Shown here: positions 44,347-55,248 of the stretch, in pieces
Layout: the number at the start of each line of letters is the position of its first letter
Position numbering within the stretch: the stretch's first letter is position 1
NCBI GenBank assembly: GCA_021642125.1
Contig: JAKIXB010000006.1
Coordinates: forward strand, 558,001-622,000
Length of the DNA stretch: 64,000 bases
Direction: 5' to 3'
Source of the DNA: Nothophoma quercina
Taxonomy: Eukaryota; Ascomycota; Dothideomycetes; Pleosporales; Didymellaceae
Position numbers and translations under genes: made by a program
Notes under the pieces: model-generated
What the model was told of the DNA's origin: nothing
What the model saw: the letters and a program-made list of their open reading frames with translations, nothing else
The model's database searches: none

Positions 44347-45950
44347 ATGGCCTGCCTCCTCCGCACAGCAGGCCGCGCGCGGTCGTCCATTGTCCGCCCA
44401 ACTGTATCCACAATCGCACCTGCTGCGCTGCGGAGACAGTATGCTTCGGCTGCTGCTGCCGCCGTCTCTTCAGACAATGGCGGCGAGCAGGCCTTCTTCC
44501 CTGACGAGCCCCGCGCGCCCATGGTCAAGACGCCGATTCCCGGCCCCAAGAGCAAGGCGGCCATTGAGCGCCTGAGCAAGGTCACCGACACACGGAGCTT
44601 GAACATGATGGCCAACTACCAGCAGAGCTACGGCAACTAGTACGAGCAGCCGTTGACATGCACACAGCACAGCACAGCACAGCACAGCACAGCTAACGGC
44701 ATGGTAGTATCGCCGACCTTGACGGCAACGTCCTCCTCGACGTCTACGCCCAGATTGCCTCGATCCCCGTGGGCTACAACAACGCCAGCCTGCAGCTCGC
44801 AGCCACCTCCCCCGAAATGGCCTCGGCCATCATCAACCGCCCTGCGCTCGGCAACTTCCCCCAGCACGACTGGGCCGACATCCTCGAGACTGGCATTCTG
44901 TCCGTCGCGCCCAAGGGTCTCGACCAGGTCTTCACTGCCCAGGCCGGCTCCGACGCCAACGAGCTCGCATACAAGGCCGCCTTCATGTGGAAGCGCCAGC
45001 AGGAGCGTGGAAGCTACGATGCCGACTTCTCCCAGACCGACATGGACTCTTCCATGATCAACCAGGCCCCTGGTGCCCCCGACATGTCCATCATGTCCTT
45101 CAAGAAGGGCTTCCACGGCCGCCTCTTTGGCAGTCTGTCCACCACCCGCTCCAAGCCCATCCACAAGCTCGACATCCCCGCCTTCGACTGGCCCCAGGCC
45201 CCCTTCCCTGCCCTCAAGTACCCGCTCGACCAGTTTGCGTCCGAGAACGCCGCCGAGGAGAAGCGCTGCCTCGAGGAGACGGAGCGCCTGATCAACGAGT
45301 TCCCCAAGCCCGTCGCCGCCGTCGTCGTCGAGCCCATTCAGTCCGAGGGTGGTGACAACCACGCTTCCCCTGCTTTCTTCCAGGGCCTCCGCGACATCAC
45401 AAAACGCAACAACGTGCTCTTTATCGTCGACGAGGTCCAAACCGGTGTCGGCGCAACCGGCAAGTTCTGGGCCCACGACCACTGGAACCTTTCCACTCCC
45501 CCCGATATGGTCACCTTCTCGAAGAAGGCGCAGACCGCGGGATACTACTATGGAAACGACGCCCTGAAGCCTAATAAGCCCTACCGCCAATTCAACACTT
45601 GGATGGGCGACCCAGCACGTGCTATCCTGTTCCGTGCTATCATTCAAGAGATTGAGCGTCTGGACTTGGTCAACCACACTGCTGCTACTGGCGAGTACTT
45701 GTACGGCGGTCTGCAACGTCTGGCTGAACGCTACCCCAAGGACATTCAGAACCTGCGTGGACAAGGTCAGGGTACATTTATTGCATGGGATACACCGCGC
45801 CGTGATGAGATTCTCAAGAACGCCAAGGCGCATGGTGTTAACATCGGTGGCTCGGGTGTGGAGGCTGTCCGCCTAAGGCCCATGTTGATTTTCCAGAAGC
45901 ACCACGCTGATCTGTTCTTGGAGAGGCTTGAGGCTGTGCTTAAGCAGTAA
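44347..45950 (+). CDS. gatA: 4-aminobutyrate (GABA) transaminase, mitochondrial
   Basis: Two exons (44347-44639 and 44708-45950) join in phase to 511 residues. It is a class-III PLP aminotransferase that moves the amino group of GABA to 2-oxoglutarate, giving succinic semialdehyde. The first about 40 residues (MACLLRTAGRARSSIV..., Arg/Ala/Ser-rich, few acids) look like a mitochondrial targeting peptide. Conserved blocks are LLDVYAQIASIPVGYNN, FKKGFHGRLFGSLS, the PLP Asp339 in VDEVQTGVGATG, and the PLP lysine (probably Lys371) in TFSKKAQTAGYYYG. The gene is gatA in Aspergillus and UGA1 in yeast. The intron carries a CACAG microsatellite. Confidence 0.95.
44663..44692 (+). repeat. (CACAG)6 microsatellite in the gatA intron
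   Basis: Six perfect CACAG copies lie directly before the CTAAC branch-like motif of the 68-nt gatA intron. Every copy ends in AG, so each is a potential false acceptor upstream of the branch point. Confidence 0.95.
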
Positions 45951-46203
45951 GTTGGCAATCTCCTGAGCGAGACCTGATTATGTATGCATGTGTGGCGTTT
46001 GACGGCGTTGACTTGCGCGGTTTGCAAGAGTCTTTGGGTTGCGACAAAAGCAGTCTTGGTTAAGTAGCTGTTTGATGAATTCCAGACACGAGACACTATT
46101 TCAATGAGTTGACATAATCTTATGGGTGTCTTCCGTACGTGCACGATCGTACGCTCAGTACTACGTTAGCATCTAAGGGATAACAAGCCACAAAGGGGAA
46201 GTG

Positions 46204-47376
46204 CTATCTGCAGGTGCAAGACGTGGCTCCACATACACATACTAACAGCCAGGTCCTTTCACTCGCTCCCTCATACTTGTACCACCAACGATCTCTGCTC
46301 TTCAGAGCCTTTGATTTGCCCAGCTGCTCAGACTTTCCATCCCTGGGCTGGTAGCCGATCGATTCTATTGTCGGATGCTTAGGTTTCCAGGGGGGCGTGA
46401 AAATAGACTTGAGCAAACGGCGTAGACCACGGAGATTATGATCCCCGTCAGCAAGCTCCATGCCGTTTGCAAGAGCTTTCAACATTTCCCGATGTTCAAA
46501 CGCCCAAGTAGTTGTCCTGAATCTGTCCTTTGACTCCTTGTAGGTCAAGCGGACAACGTCAAGATAGACCTCCTGGACAGACTTATTATAGTCCACAGCT
46601 ATGCGGTCTCGCTCACGTACGATACCCAGAAGCCCATACACTCTATCGCGCGGCTCGTGACAGGAGTAGCTGCTGAAGCGCTTAATGCACCAAGTCAGAG
46701 GCTTGTAGGTGCTGGTTCCTTGCTGCGTCAGCAGAGCAATCACTTTTTGTGGGTGCCCACGCTGCTGCAACGACATCGCTGTTCCTGCCGCAATGTCGCT
46801 CAAGTCCTCCCACTTTATGACAACCGGCCCGGCTTCGCCTTTGCAGACGACGCGCACCTTCCGGGCAAGAAGGATCTCTTGCACGATCCAGAGGCGGGTG
46901 AAGTACAAATCAAACAGAAGAATGCTCAGTGGCTCCAGCTTCGGCTTGTACGCGAACGCGTCGACGGCTTCGCGGAACTTTGCAGTATCTGTGCCTAGCC
47001 AAACAATGACACAATCACAGTCCTTGTATATTTGAGACATCATGTTCACTTGGTGGTTCCGCTCGTCATCGTTGAGCTGATCGATGCATATTTGATCGAT
47101 CCAAAGATATTGAGAGTCTTGGTGATGCTGAAGGAATCGGAAGAGATTTTCCCGTACAAGGAACCGCCTGCCGTTCACTCGAATGCTGTAAGTTGGATCC
47201 GGTTCGCCCCATCTATACGATAAGGCCTTGTACGGCGGTGCTTCCTCAATGTCAAAGGTATGCAGATCGTAATGTGGTGGTCGGTCCCCTCGTGCGCGGC
47301 GCTTGAGCTTTAGCAAACGTATCTACTGTCGATTTGTGTCCAGTGATGTGTATTGGTAAGGATCGCGACTCGCCAT
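46204..47376 (-). pseudogene. HET-domain (heterokaryon incompatibility) gene with an early in-frame stop
   Basis: The minus frame encodes a HET domain: IEEAPPYKALSYRWGEPD, NLFRFLQHHQDSQYLWIDQICI, MMSQIYKDCDCVIVWLG, then LWIVQEILLARKV and EPRDRVYGLLGI. These are the standard HET motifs. The open part has no ATG before the domain. Upstream in the same frame, ATG 47376 begins MASRDPYQYTSLDTNRQ, a normal HET N-terminus, then meets TAG at 47325-47323 and continues IRLLKLKRR, the expected next block. So a single stop separates the natural start from the domain. A CAG to TAG change would explain it. No intron with a GT donor removes the stop. HET proteins trigger cell death on fusion of unlike strains; this copy is probably silenced unless read through. 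Confidence 0.75.
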
Positions 47377-48246
47377 CACCGAAGGGTGTTTTGGTAGGAT
47401 GAGATAAATAGCGTAAGAGTTGCTCGGTAGGGGCAACGCTAAGCCAGCAACCTAGTTGTAAAGGCTGTAACAGAACTTGAATGCAGGGCGATTAAAGAGA
47501 TCAACCTTCTCAATGTTGACGAGAGAGATGATTGTAAGAGATTGTGTAGATAGGAAAGAGATCTGAGTTCATTGAAGGAAAGTTGCAGTCAGAAGAATGA
47601 GGCGCAGCCTGAAGTCTTTCGTGGCAGAGGCCCCACCTGCGCGCTTCGTCCTGCATGCGCATGCATCGCTCTCATCTCATCCTCAGTCATGGTCTAGGAA
47701 GATGTTTGTTTGATAGAACCTGTATACTACGCATTTTTCGACAACCGAGGTTCATCTAGCTCTTTTCTTTTTTTGCGTAAAATCTAGGCCATAGCGATAC
47801 TAAAAAGAAGCCTGTGCGGACTCCTATCCGGAGCGCGAAAGAGGATGTGATTTCGGCTTCTGTTCTTTGTAGAGACTATCGTGCAAAAGTAGGTTGCCGA
47901 GCAATAGATGTGTCTTTCGTGCAATGGTTGCTCCATTGGTCGATCCAAGTTGGCGATGACGTAACGGGTTTGACGCGTCGATACCGTATCATGTTAGTGT
48001 AGTGACCAAGCCCTACCTTAATGCTTGCTACTATTTACTCACAACTGAGCCTGCGCAACAGAGTTAACAATCCTAAATAGACAGAACTATGCCCAAAAGC
48101 GAGGAATCGGCTATTTGGCTTTTTACGTGTGAGAATATTGTGGTGTTGAGGCTGTATATTGCCACGAAATGAACGTGGGTTGGTTTTCCCGTACTATAGT
48201 TAAAGTTTCAAACTTTCCACGGTACAGTATCATTACTGCTGGTTCT
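47377..48246. other. Intergenic upstream of the HET gene
   Basis: About 870 nt, AT-richer than its neighbours, without a supported gene. It would hold the promoter of the HET gene. Confidence 0.45.
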
Positions 48247-49000
48247 TCATTGCTTCCATCGCATTCGACCCGTACCTACCGACACTACACGATGCTCGGA
48301 TGTCTCGGAAACTGCGCTGTGGCATTTCTTGAATCCACGCCGCCTCGTTGCTCGCTTTGACCAGCTTCCCCGCACTCCAGAAGACGCCTCATCCTTCACA
48401 GCCGCATTGGTGACACTCACCACTATGCCGAATTGAGGATCAAGCCTGGCCAACGCCTGCTGGGCAGACTTACTGCATTTTGGACATCGCCAGAGAGCCG
48501 CGATCTCGCGTGTGTACAGGCTCGGCAACCTTGGGAATGACGACGTCGCCATGGCCCTAGCTCTGGGCCAATACCCCGAGTTACTGGCATTGTTTGCTTG
48601 GAGGAGTTCCTCACGATACTTGTCGAACTATGAGCAGCCTAAAGCAGCAATGTCACGTCAGTAGCTACGCGTCGACCTTTAGGTAATATCGAGCATCAAC
48701 GGCTTAGCGAACGAAGTCAGCCTGAACAATAGCCTTGAAACGATCGAACTGGTCAAAGATAGCATCATCTGAATGTGGATGTAAGGATGCATGAGTACTG
48801 ACCTTAGATATGTAGGATGTGACAGCTTCCGTGTAGCCTCAGACTTACGGACGAGCGAATGGCTTGGATGCCTCGTTCCTTGTTTCTGTCCACCAATTCT
48901 CGGCGTACCGTTGACTGTAGTTCTTGGGAATTATGACTCGGCGACCGCTTAGACGACCGTGCTGACACATGACATGAGAACTCCTGCATAAAGGGCTTGA
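48247..49000 (-). CDS. Possible multi-exon gene, structure unresolved
   Basis: Three minus-strand stretches read like protein. A frame ending at 48849 gives VIIPKNYSQRYAENWWTETR and stops at a perfect GTAAGT donor. A second near 48,775-48,710 gives DDAIFDQFDRFKAIVQADF. A third from 48627, right after a TCATAG acceptor, gives FDKYREELLQANNASNSGYW, then a CPKC pair, and ends at 48247. I could not join the first two in phase without a stop, so this may be a real gene with an unusual intron or a decayed one. The product is not recognised. Confidence 0.35.
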
Positions 49001-49127
49001 GTCTCCTCACCTCAGAGTTGCTACAGGGTACGCTCGCTTTACCCGTTCCTATCAATATCCAGCGTGTGAAGCTTTGTGATCGCTTCAGGCCTTGTCACAC
49101 CGATAATCATCCCAAACATCTTCCAAC

Positions 49128-51107
49128 ATGTCCCGGATCTCAGCAGGCCGGGTTTCCGTATTGGCCTTGTTGTCACTGCCCACACTCTTCAGCACAGTCT
49201 CAGCATGGCCAAGCTATAATCTGCACAACTCCCGGCATGCAAAACGTCAATCATCTGGAGATAATCCGCCATCCGGAGGTGTAGAAGATGACCCTACCTT
49301 CAACGAGGAGTACGACTTCATCATCGCCGGTGGAGGTACAGCAGGCCTTGTGCTTGCAAACCGGCTGACCGAATCGGGGCGCTTTTCAGTCCTTGTATTG
49401 GAGGCGGGACCTAATCCAGAGCAGGTCCGCGCATACGAGTCTCCAGGTGGTAACCAGTTCATCAAGGGAAGTGTGATCGACTGGGGTATCGACACGCAGC
49501 CACAGAGGCATCTGAATAACAGAACGCTACAATACCTCCGTGGAAGAACCCTTGGCGGATCTAGTACCACCAATGGTCTCTACTACGCTCGCGGATCCGC
49601 AAGTGTGTACGACCAATGGGTTGAACTAGGCAACCCAGGATGGGGATGGGACGACACGTATGATCTCTTCCGCAAGAGCACAAAGATGAACCCTCCGAAC
49701 TCGACAGACGCGCTCGCTGCCTTCAGCCAGGATTTCAAGACATTCGATGCAAGCGCTTACGGAGGTGGCCCGCTTGAACTTGGCTTCCAGGGTTACGTTC
49801 CCCCATCAACAGATGGCTTCATTATTGCTTGCTCGGAGACTTTGAACATTCCAATTGTGCAAGATTTGAACACTGGCGACGGTGTCGGCATCAAGCATGG
49901 TACTGCAACCGTCGACAATATGCTGAGGCGAAGTGGCAGCTACGATAGCTTCTACCAGCAGGCTAGGAACCGCACAAACTTGAGGGTGCTGCACGATGCC
50001 CCTGTCACTGGTATCGTCATGAGTACACCACCAGCAGGCAACGCCACATTCTCCAACTCGACAAGTGCAAATCCTCGTGCTCTCGGTGTAAGTTACATTG
50101 ATCAGAGAACCGGATTCGTCAGCCAGGCCAGGGCAAGAAATGAGGTCATTGTCAGCATGGGAGCATTCCACTCCCCTCAACTGCTGATGGTGTCTGGTAT
50201 CGGACCCGCTGCAGAGCTCGAGAAGGTTGGTATTGAGCCAGTGGTTATCAATGAGAATGTCGGCCAGAATCTCAATGATCACTCAGTCTTCAGCATCATG
50301 GCACGTGCTGAGCCAAATGCCTCAACGACCGCGATGTCCAGCTCCCCTCAGAACCTGCGAGAGGCTCAGATGCTGTTCTACACCAACCTGACTGGGCCCT
50401 ACACAGCACCATCTGGTATTACAAACGGCTTCCAGAAGCTCACCGAGCAACAACTTCGCGACATCAATGCTTCAGCCGTCATTGGTGCTGGTCTTGCCAA
50501 TCAGACCCACATCGAGTATTTGTTCGAATCTGTCTGGTATCCCTGGATCCCAACGCCTTTTTGGGCGCCACTTCCGAACGAGTCCTATATCTCCGTGACA
50601 GCGTCCAGTATGGTGCAACTATCTCGGGGCACCGTAACACTGCGCACAGCAAGTATGTCAGATAAGCCTCTCGTGGATCCCAATTACTACGCCGACCCTA
50701 CAGATGGTGCCATCGGCATCGCATCCTTCAGGTTCTTGCGCGAAATCCTGCGTCACCCTGCTCTGCAGGAGTTCACGATCGGCGAATTCAATGGCGAAGT
50801 GAGTCCTGGGCCAGCTGTCGCTGACGACGACGATGAAGCAATTCTAGAGTACATCAAAGCGAACACTATCCCCAATTGGCACGCTACTGGCACTAACCAG
50901 ATGCTGCCGCTTGAAGATGGAGGTGTTGTCAACCCAAGACTGCAGGTCTATGGCGTTGATGCGTTGAGGGTTATTGATTGCAGTATCGTACCTGTGTTAC
51001 CGGATGTCAACATTCTGGCGGCGATCTATATGATTGCTGAGAAGGGTGCCGAGATGATCAAGGAGGATTGGGAGGACGTCGGATATGAGAAGAAGAGAAG
51101 GAGGTGA
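49128..51107 (+). CDS. Secreted GMC oxidoreductase
   Basis: Single exon, 659 residues. A signal peptide covers about residues 1-26 (VSVLALLSLPTLFSTVSA, then WPSY). The FAD-binding motif is FIIAGGGTAGLVLANRL (residues 65-80) and the GMC signature is LRGRTLGGSSTTNGLYYARG. The C-terminal active site has the conserved His585 in NWHATGTNQM and Asn628 in PDVNILAAIYMIA. About ten N-x-S/T sites fit secretion. GMC enzymes oxidise alcohols, sugars or aryl alcohols using FAD; the substrate here cannot be told. It resembles the choline/glucose-dehydrogenase-like secreted forms common in plant-associated fungi. Confidence 0.92.
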   Translation: MSRISAGRVSVLALLSLPTLFSTVSAWPSYNLHNSRHAKRQSSGDNPPSGGVEDDPTFNEEYDFIIAGGGTAGLVLANRLTESGRFSVLVLEAGPNPEQVRAYESPGGNQFIKGSVIDWGIDTQPQRHLNNRTLQYLRGRTLGGSSTTNGLYYARGSASVYDQWVELGNPGWGWDDTYDLFRKSTKMNPPNSTDALAAFSQDFKTFDASAYGGGPLELGFQGYVPPSTDGFIIACSETLNIPIVQDLNTGDGVGIKHGTATVDNMLRRSGSYDSFYQQARNRTNLRVLHDAPVTGIVMSTPPAGNATFSNSTSANPRALGVSYIDQRTGFVSQARARNEVIVSMGAFHSPQLLMVSGIGPAAELEKVGIEPVVINENVGQNLNDHSVFSIMARAEPNASTTAMSSSPQNLREAQMLFYTNLTGPYTAPSGITNGFQKLTEQQLRDINASAVIGAGLANQTHIEYLFESVWYPWIPTPFWAPLPNESYISVTASSMVQLSRGTVTLRTASMSDKPLVDPNYYADPTDGAIGIASFRFLREILRHPALQEFTIGEFNGEVSPGPAVADDDDEAILEYIKANTIPNWHATGTNQMLPLEDGGVVNPRLQVYGVDALRVIDCSIVPVLPDVNILAAIYMIAEKGAEMIKEDWEDVGYEKKRRR

Positions 51108-51277
51108 TTCTAGCCAGCGCACGTACTTGGTTTGGGGTCGTCATCTTAAAGGATCATGTCCCAGTGCAGATGATTTGAGCAACGATGATGGATTGTGCGG
51201 GTTTCCATGGCGTCTACATGCCCTTGCCATGCTATTTGGGTTCTCTTAGTAGACGTTTCTCCCTCCACTGCTAGCAA

Positions 51278-51898
51278 TCAAGCCTCCCATTCACCATCCC
51301 ACTCATCCCAAACAGGCCAACCAGCATCAAGTCTCTTACGAATTCCCCTCAAAAACGTTTGAAGCCATAGGAAGGCGATAATACCAGCAGCACCCAGGCC
51401 TAACCATCCTAATCCGGGGCCGGTCATCCAAGTGCAGTAAGCCATCATCTTGATCGCCCCAAGCCATACACATCTGGTACTATGCGTCAGATAGATAAGA
51501 ACACCGCCGCTGAGCATCATCAACTCCCAGAATGCCAAGATAGTCATCTGGACATCGACCAAGAAATTTCCCAGTCTTGTGTTCCTCTTGGGGATCAAAT
51601 CGATGCCGAAGAAGGCAATGACGATAAAGCTAAATTGCCCGAAAGTAGCCAGGGCGAGCGTGATGGCGATGCAGGCGATGCAGGCGATGCAGGCGATCAT
51701 GTAACATGCGCTATACTTGAGCCCCTGAGCCAGGAGGTTCGTGAGTGCGTTGGGCTGGTCATGCCACAATGACCTAGCTGGAAGGCAGTCGGTGTCGTTA
51801 ACGGACTCGGGTGAAGCTTCCATTGCGCTTTGACACTCAGCTTTCTGTGATGGGAAGGATGGCAAGTCAGCGTCGTAATCTCGGCTCGAGTGCGACAT
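51278..51898 (-). CDS. Small unrecognised membrane protein
   Basis: The ATG at 51898 gives 206 residues (MSHSSRDYDADLPSF...). An N-terminal hydrophilic part is followed by about four hydrophobic segments. These are YMIACIACIACIAITLALAT joined to FGQFSFIVIAFFGIDLI, then MTILAFWELMMLSGGVLIYL, WLGAIKMMAYCTWM, and LGLGAAGIIAFLWLQTFL. The first membrane segment contains a threefold IAC repeat encoded by a 9-bp tandem repeat. The C-terminus is charged (RKRLDAGWPVWDEWDGE). No family is recognised. Confidence 0.6.
   Translation of the reverse strand: MSHSSRDYDADLPSFPSQKAECQSAMEASPESVNDTDCLPARSLWHDQPNALTNLLAQGLKYSACYMIACIACIACIAITLALATFGQFSFIVIAFFGIDLIPKRNTRLGNFLVDVQMTILAFWELMMLSGGVLIYLTHSTRCVWLGAIKMMAYCTWMTGPGLGWLGLGAAGIIAFLWLQTFLRGIRKRLDAGWPVWDEWDGEWEA
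51666..51692 (+). repeat. 9-bp tandem repeat coding for IAC in a membrane helix
   Basis: Three perfect GCGATGCAG copies and a partial fourth. On the minus strand each copy encodes Cys-Ile-Ala in frame, so copy changes would lengthen or shorten the helix by three residues. Confidence 0.92.
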
Positions 51899-52176
51899 GT
51901 TGTGCGGTTCGGAGATGGAGAATTTTGAGAGTTGAAGTGGAAGTGTGATGAAAACCTCCACTCAGGAGATAGTCGGCTGCTTATACTTGTGAGATCGAGA
52001 TCTATAGGAGTCTTTTCCTATTGAACCACAGATGGCCACCAATACAGCGCAGCAGGGTCTTGCAGTCAACCACGGAACTACTAGAACCATTACTTTTAGT
52101 GCTGCGCGGCGAGATGTTCATCGCGTAGTACTTCGTCAATCAAGTTTTGTTGTACAAAAGATCCGGCTCAAGTCTT

Positions 52177-54714
52177 CTACATGGGCAGATTCCAAATGAA
52201 GTCCAGTGTGCCATCATCAAAGCTCTGAAAGTTTTGTTGATTGTCCAAACCAAATGGCGCCATTGCCGGATCAAAAGGCAGAGCCAACCAATCATCATCG
52301 GGCATCATACCCGTTACATCGCCAGCCAGACCTGCAAGTGCAGACTGGCCGGCATGGTTGTTCAGGAAGTCCATGCCTGTTGTACCGTTGCGCTCCGCAG
52401 ATGTGGCCCGTGATGGTATGCGCGGTGGGCGGGAGGAGACAACAAAGCTGTCGCGAAGGCGGGCGACGTGCAGCTCGAGGAGGGTTGCGTATCGTGAAGC
52501 AAGGTGCATGTCATCGAGAACGCCTGGGAGATATTAGCAGGGTTTGGTCTAGCGGAGACAAAATAGGACTCACTGGCTCGCAATGCGCGGATAGCCGCGT
52601 CCAAGATATCGAGGCTTGACTGTAGCTTCTGATTCCTGGATCCTAAGCTGAGACCTTTGATGAGGTATATCGATGATGTGGTAATCCGCAGGAAGATTCG
52701 TACAGGCGAGTAGCGCAGAGCTCCAGATTCTGAGAGCTGCACAACCTTCTGCAGGATCTGGCAGCTTCCATCGACGACCTCTTGGATGAAATCGTAGTCC
52801 CTCGGCTCGAGGTTCATAGGTAGAATATCATCCTGCGGTACGTCTGTATCTGTCTCGGCGAGTGTGCGCTCGACAACGGCTTGCATGCCAACCGAGTTGG
52901 TGTAGATGCGGACGTATTGGTATTCGATGGTGAGCATGTCATGAAGGCCGACTTTGAGTTCTGCAGTAGGGTCAATTTACGCCTCGTAGAACCATACGTC
53001 CAGACTCACTGCAAGGATCCAGATACTTCTTCCTCCACGAAGTCAGCAGCGGCTGGAAGTGCTCAAGCAAACCAATGTATCGACCTGTACGTAGCAGGCT
53101 CTTAGTCGTCGCTGCTGAAGGGTAGATTGTGTCGGACACAGAACGCGCAAGCTTCGTCAATTCGACCCATGCGCTCATGAAAGACTGCCACTGCTCAACA
53201 GCACCTGTCGCGGAATCGACCGGAATCTTCTCCATCAACGCATGGTTCAAGCTCTGAGGAATCATGGATGTGCACCCCAAGCGCCACGACAGCTGCTCCA
53301 GTAAGACGTAGAGTAGTTTTCGCGCTCGTATCCGCCGTAATGTCAGAAATTCAGCGGAAGACTTGGGGTACGATCGCTGGTCCTTCTCAAAGTTGGGGTG
53401 ATCTTCGAATAAGCCCAGCTCTTGTGCCATGGACAGCGCAGAGCCCATCAACATCCAAGACATCCGGTCTGAGCGTTTTGCGGGTTCGATGACGTCTTCC
53501 AGCCATCGACTTGATGTTGTGTCTCCTTCCAGAAGCTTAGCGCCCTCCGCCGTGGTGTTGTTGGCGCCGATCATCAGCTCGCAATCCCAGCCATCCGCTG
53601 CGGTGGGAAAGTGCAATGCGCGAGGATGCCACTCCGAGAGCAATAACAGCGCCTCAATTGAGCCTATCGTTCGACTTTGCGCCTTTGATGGCTTGACCTG
53701 ACCAAGCATGATCTTCATGATGAAGCGCTGACACTGTTCCCATAACCGGTCATGGACGAAGTAGCCTCTGGACGCGCCCCCTACGCCAGGCAAGATATTG
53801 TAACGAGACGAGATCATGAGTATGGTGACACATAAGAACGGGTCCAAAGCTATCAGAGAGTAATGGTTTTCGTGATGTGAATAGAAGTCACCGAGGATAG
53901 GTGACAGAGGAGAGCAATTTTTGAAGAACAAGTCAACGTAGGTCACAGCTTCGTGTGCGGAGAACCAGCCCATCTGTACGAAACGGCATGACGTCCACAC
54001 CTTGAGGGTCTCCGGTGATGGTGTTGACATCTGCACAGGTTGTGCACGGAACGTGTGGAAGGGCGATCCAGCATCATATCCCCCAGACGGCCCCGATCTC
54101 GGCGTTTCGTAGGCCTGCGATCCATTTGCTTCTTGGTTGTCGATAGCGTCGCGGTGATTTGCAGCCTCGAACAGCAGGTTAAGTGCATCACTGCCGCTCG
54201 ACACGACTGTTCTCATCACAGAGTGAGCCAGGTCTGGCTGAGACGATGATACCCGGCGAAGGTGTGCCGGCGGCGAAAGGATATCAGACCGGTGTGGGTG
54301 TCCGTTGAGATAAGGACTTTGCACAGGTGTGAATCCATGACCTGATATGGACGACCTTTGGGCCGGCGATGGTTGGGTGGGTGCGACTGAAGGTGCAGGC
54401 TGAGGCCGAGATTGGGGTCTTGAGTTGTCTGTCTCCTCTTCCTCATCTCGAGCCTCTCCAGGTTTCCGTCTTTTTACCCATGAACGCTCAGATCTGAAGA
54501 TGCATTCTCGCATCTCCCGCTTGCATCTCTGGCAGGGTGGTTTGAGCTCACCACCATCCGGTCCGGTACCAAGGATACATTTTGCCTTACGCTGCCGGCA
54601 GTTGATGCATGCCTTGTAGGCGCGCTTAAAGTCTTCGGGATGGGTTCGCTTCTTACTGGCTGAATTGGTGTCCTGTGCCCCCAGGGCGGCGGTGGGTTCC
54701 TGTGTTGTGGCCAT
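52177..54714 (-). CDS. Zn2Cys6 transcription factor, Aro80-like
   Basis: Three exons (54714-53010, 52960-52574, 52523-52177) join in phase to 812 residues. The binuclear zinc cluster has Cys36, 39, 46, 61, 64 and 71 (ACINCRQRKAKC...CQRCKREMREC), with a long third loop. The middle region holds LLLLSEWHPRALHFP, KRSDRMSWMLMGSALSMAQELG and LGCTSMIPQSLNHA. I associate this combination with the Aro80 group, activators of aromatic amino acid breakdown. The C-terminus LDFIWNLPM is a typical activation-type end. The exact regulon is inferred. It lies about 3.5 kb from the TTC36-like/HPPD pair, which makes a link to tyrosine catabolism attractive. Confidence 0.82.
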
Positions 54715-55248
54715 TTCACAGGCTGGTGGAGTGATGCGCGGATGGCGCAGGAACAAGACTGTTAAAGACTGGCGGCGGCAATGACTGGATTGTGAGTGGG
54801 AAGGCGCGTTGGGGCCGAGCGCGTGGGTGCCGAAGCGTGAACAGCCGAATCTAGCGGGGCTCTTACTTTGCGAAGTATGCAATTAGGGCACGAAGGCGTG
54901 AGTTCGAGATCGCAAAAGCAGTGGATGGAATTGGACGTGTGACCGAATCCTTTGATTACTTTTGATGATTCACACTGCTCAGCAGAAACTGCTCAACGAC
55001 TTCTCCGTCGGTGCCGGCTGCTGTCCCGCTCGTCCCCGGCTAACGAGGGACAGGGTCGGATCGGCTTTGGCCACTGACAGTCACCGCAGACACAATCACC
55101 AACATCTATCACGACCCTTTGCGTATGGATACACGTTGAAACGGAATCTGCTCTTAGAACGCCGCCTACATTGCGATGCTATGGATCTCTGGGACGATGG
55201 CACCAGATCAAAACCAGGCACAACAACCGTGCAGAACCTGCAATGGCC
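54715..55248. other. Promoter region of the Aro80-like gene
   Basis: About 530 nt upstream of the regulator and downstream of the next minus-strand gene. No gene is seen. Confidence 0.5.

Noticed and set aside
44637..45833. 398-codon minus-strand frame opposite gatA
   Set aside because: It mirrors the GC-rich third positions of gatA; the Val/Leu/Gly/Glu-rich translation is typical of an antisense shadow.
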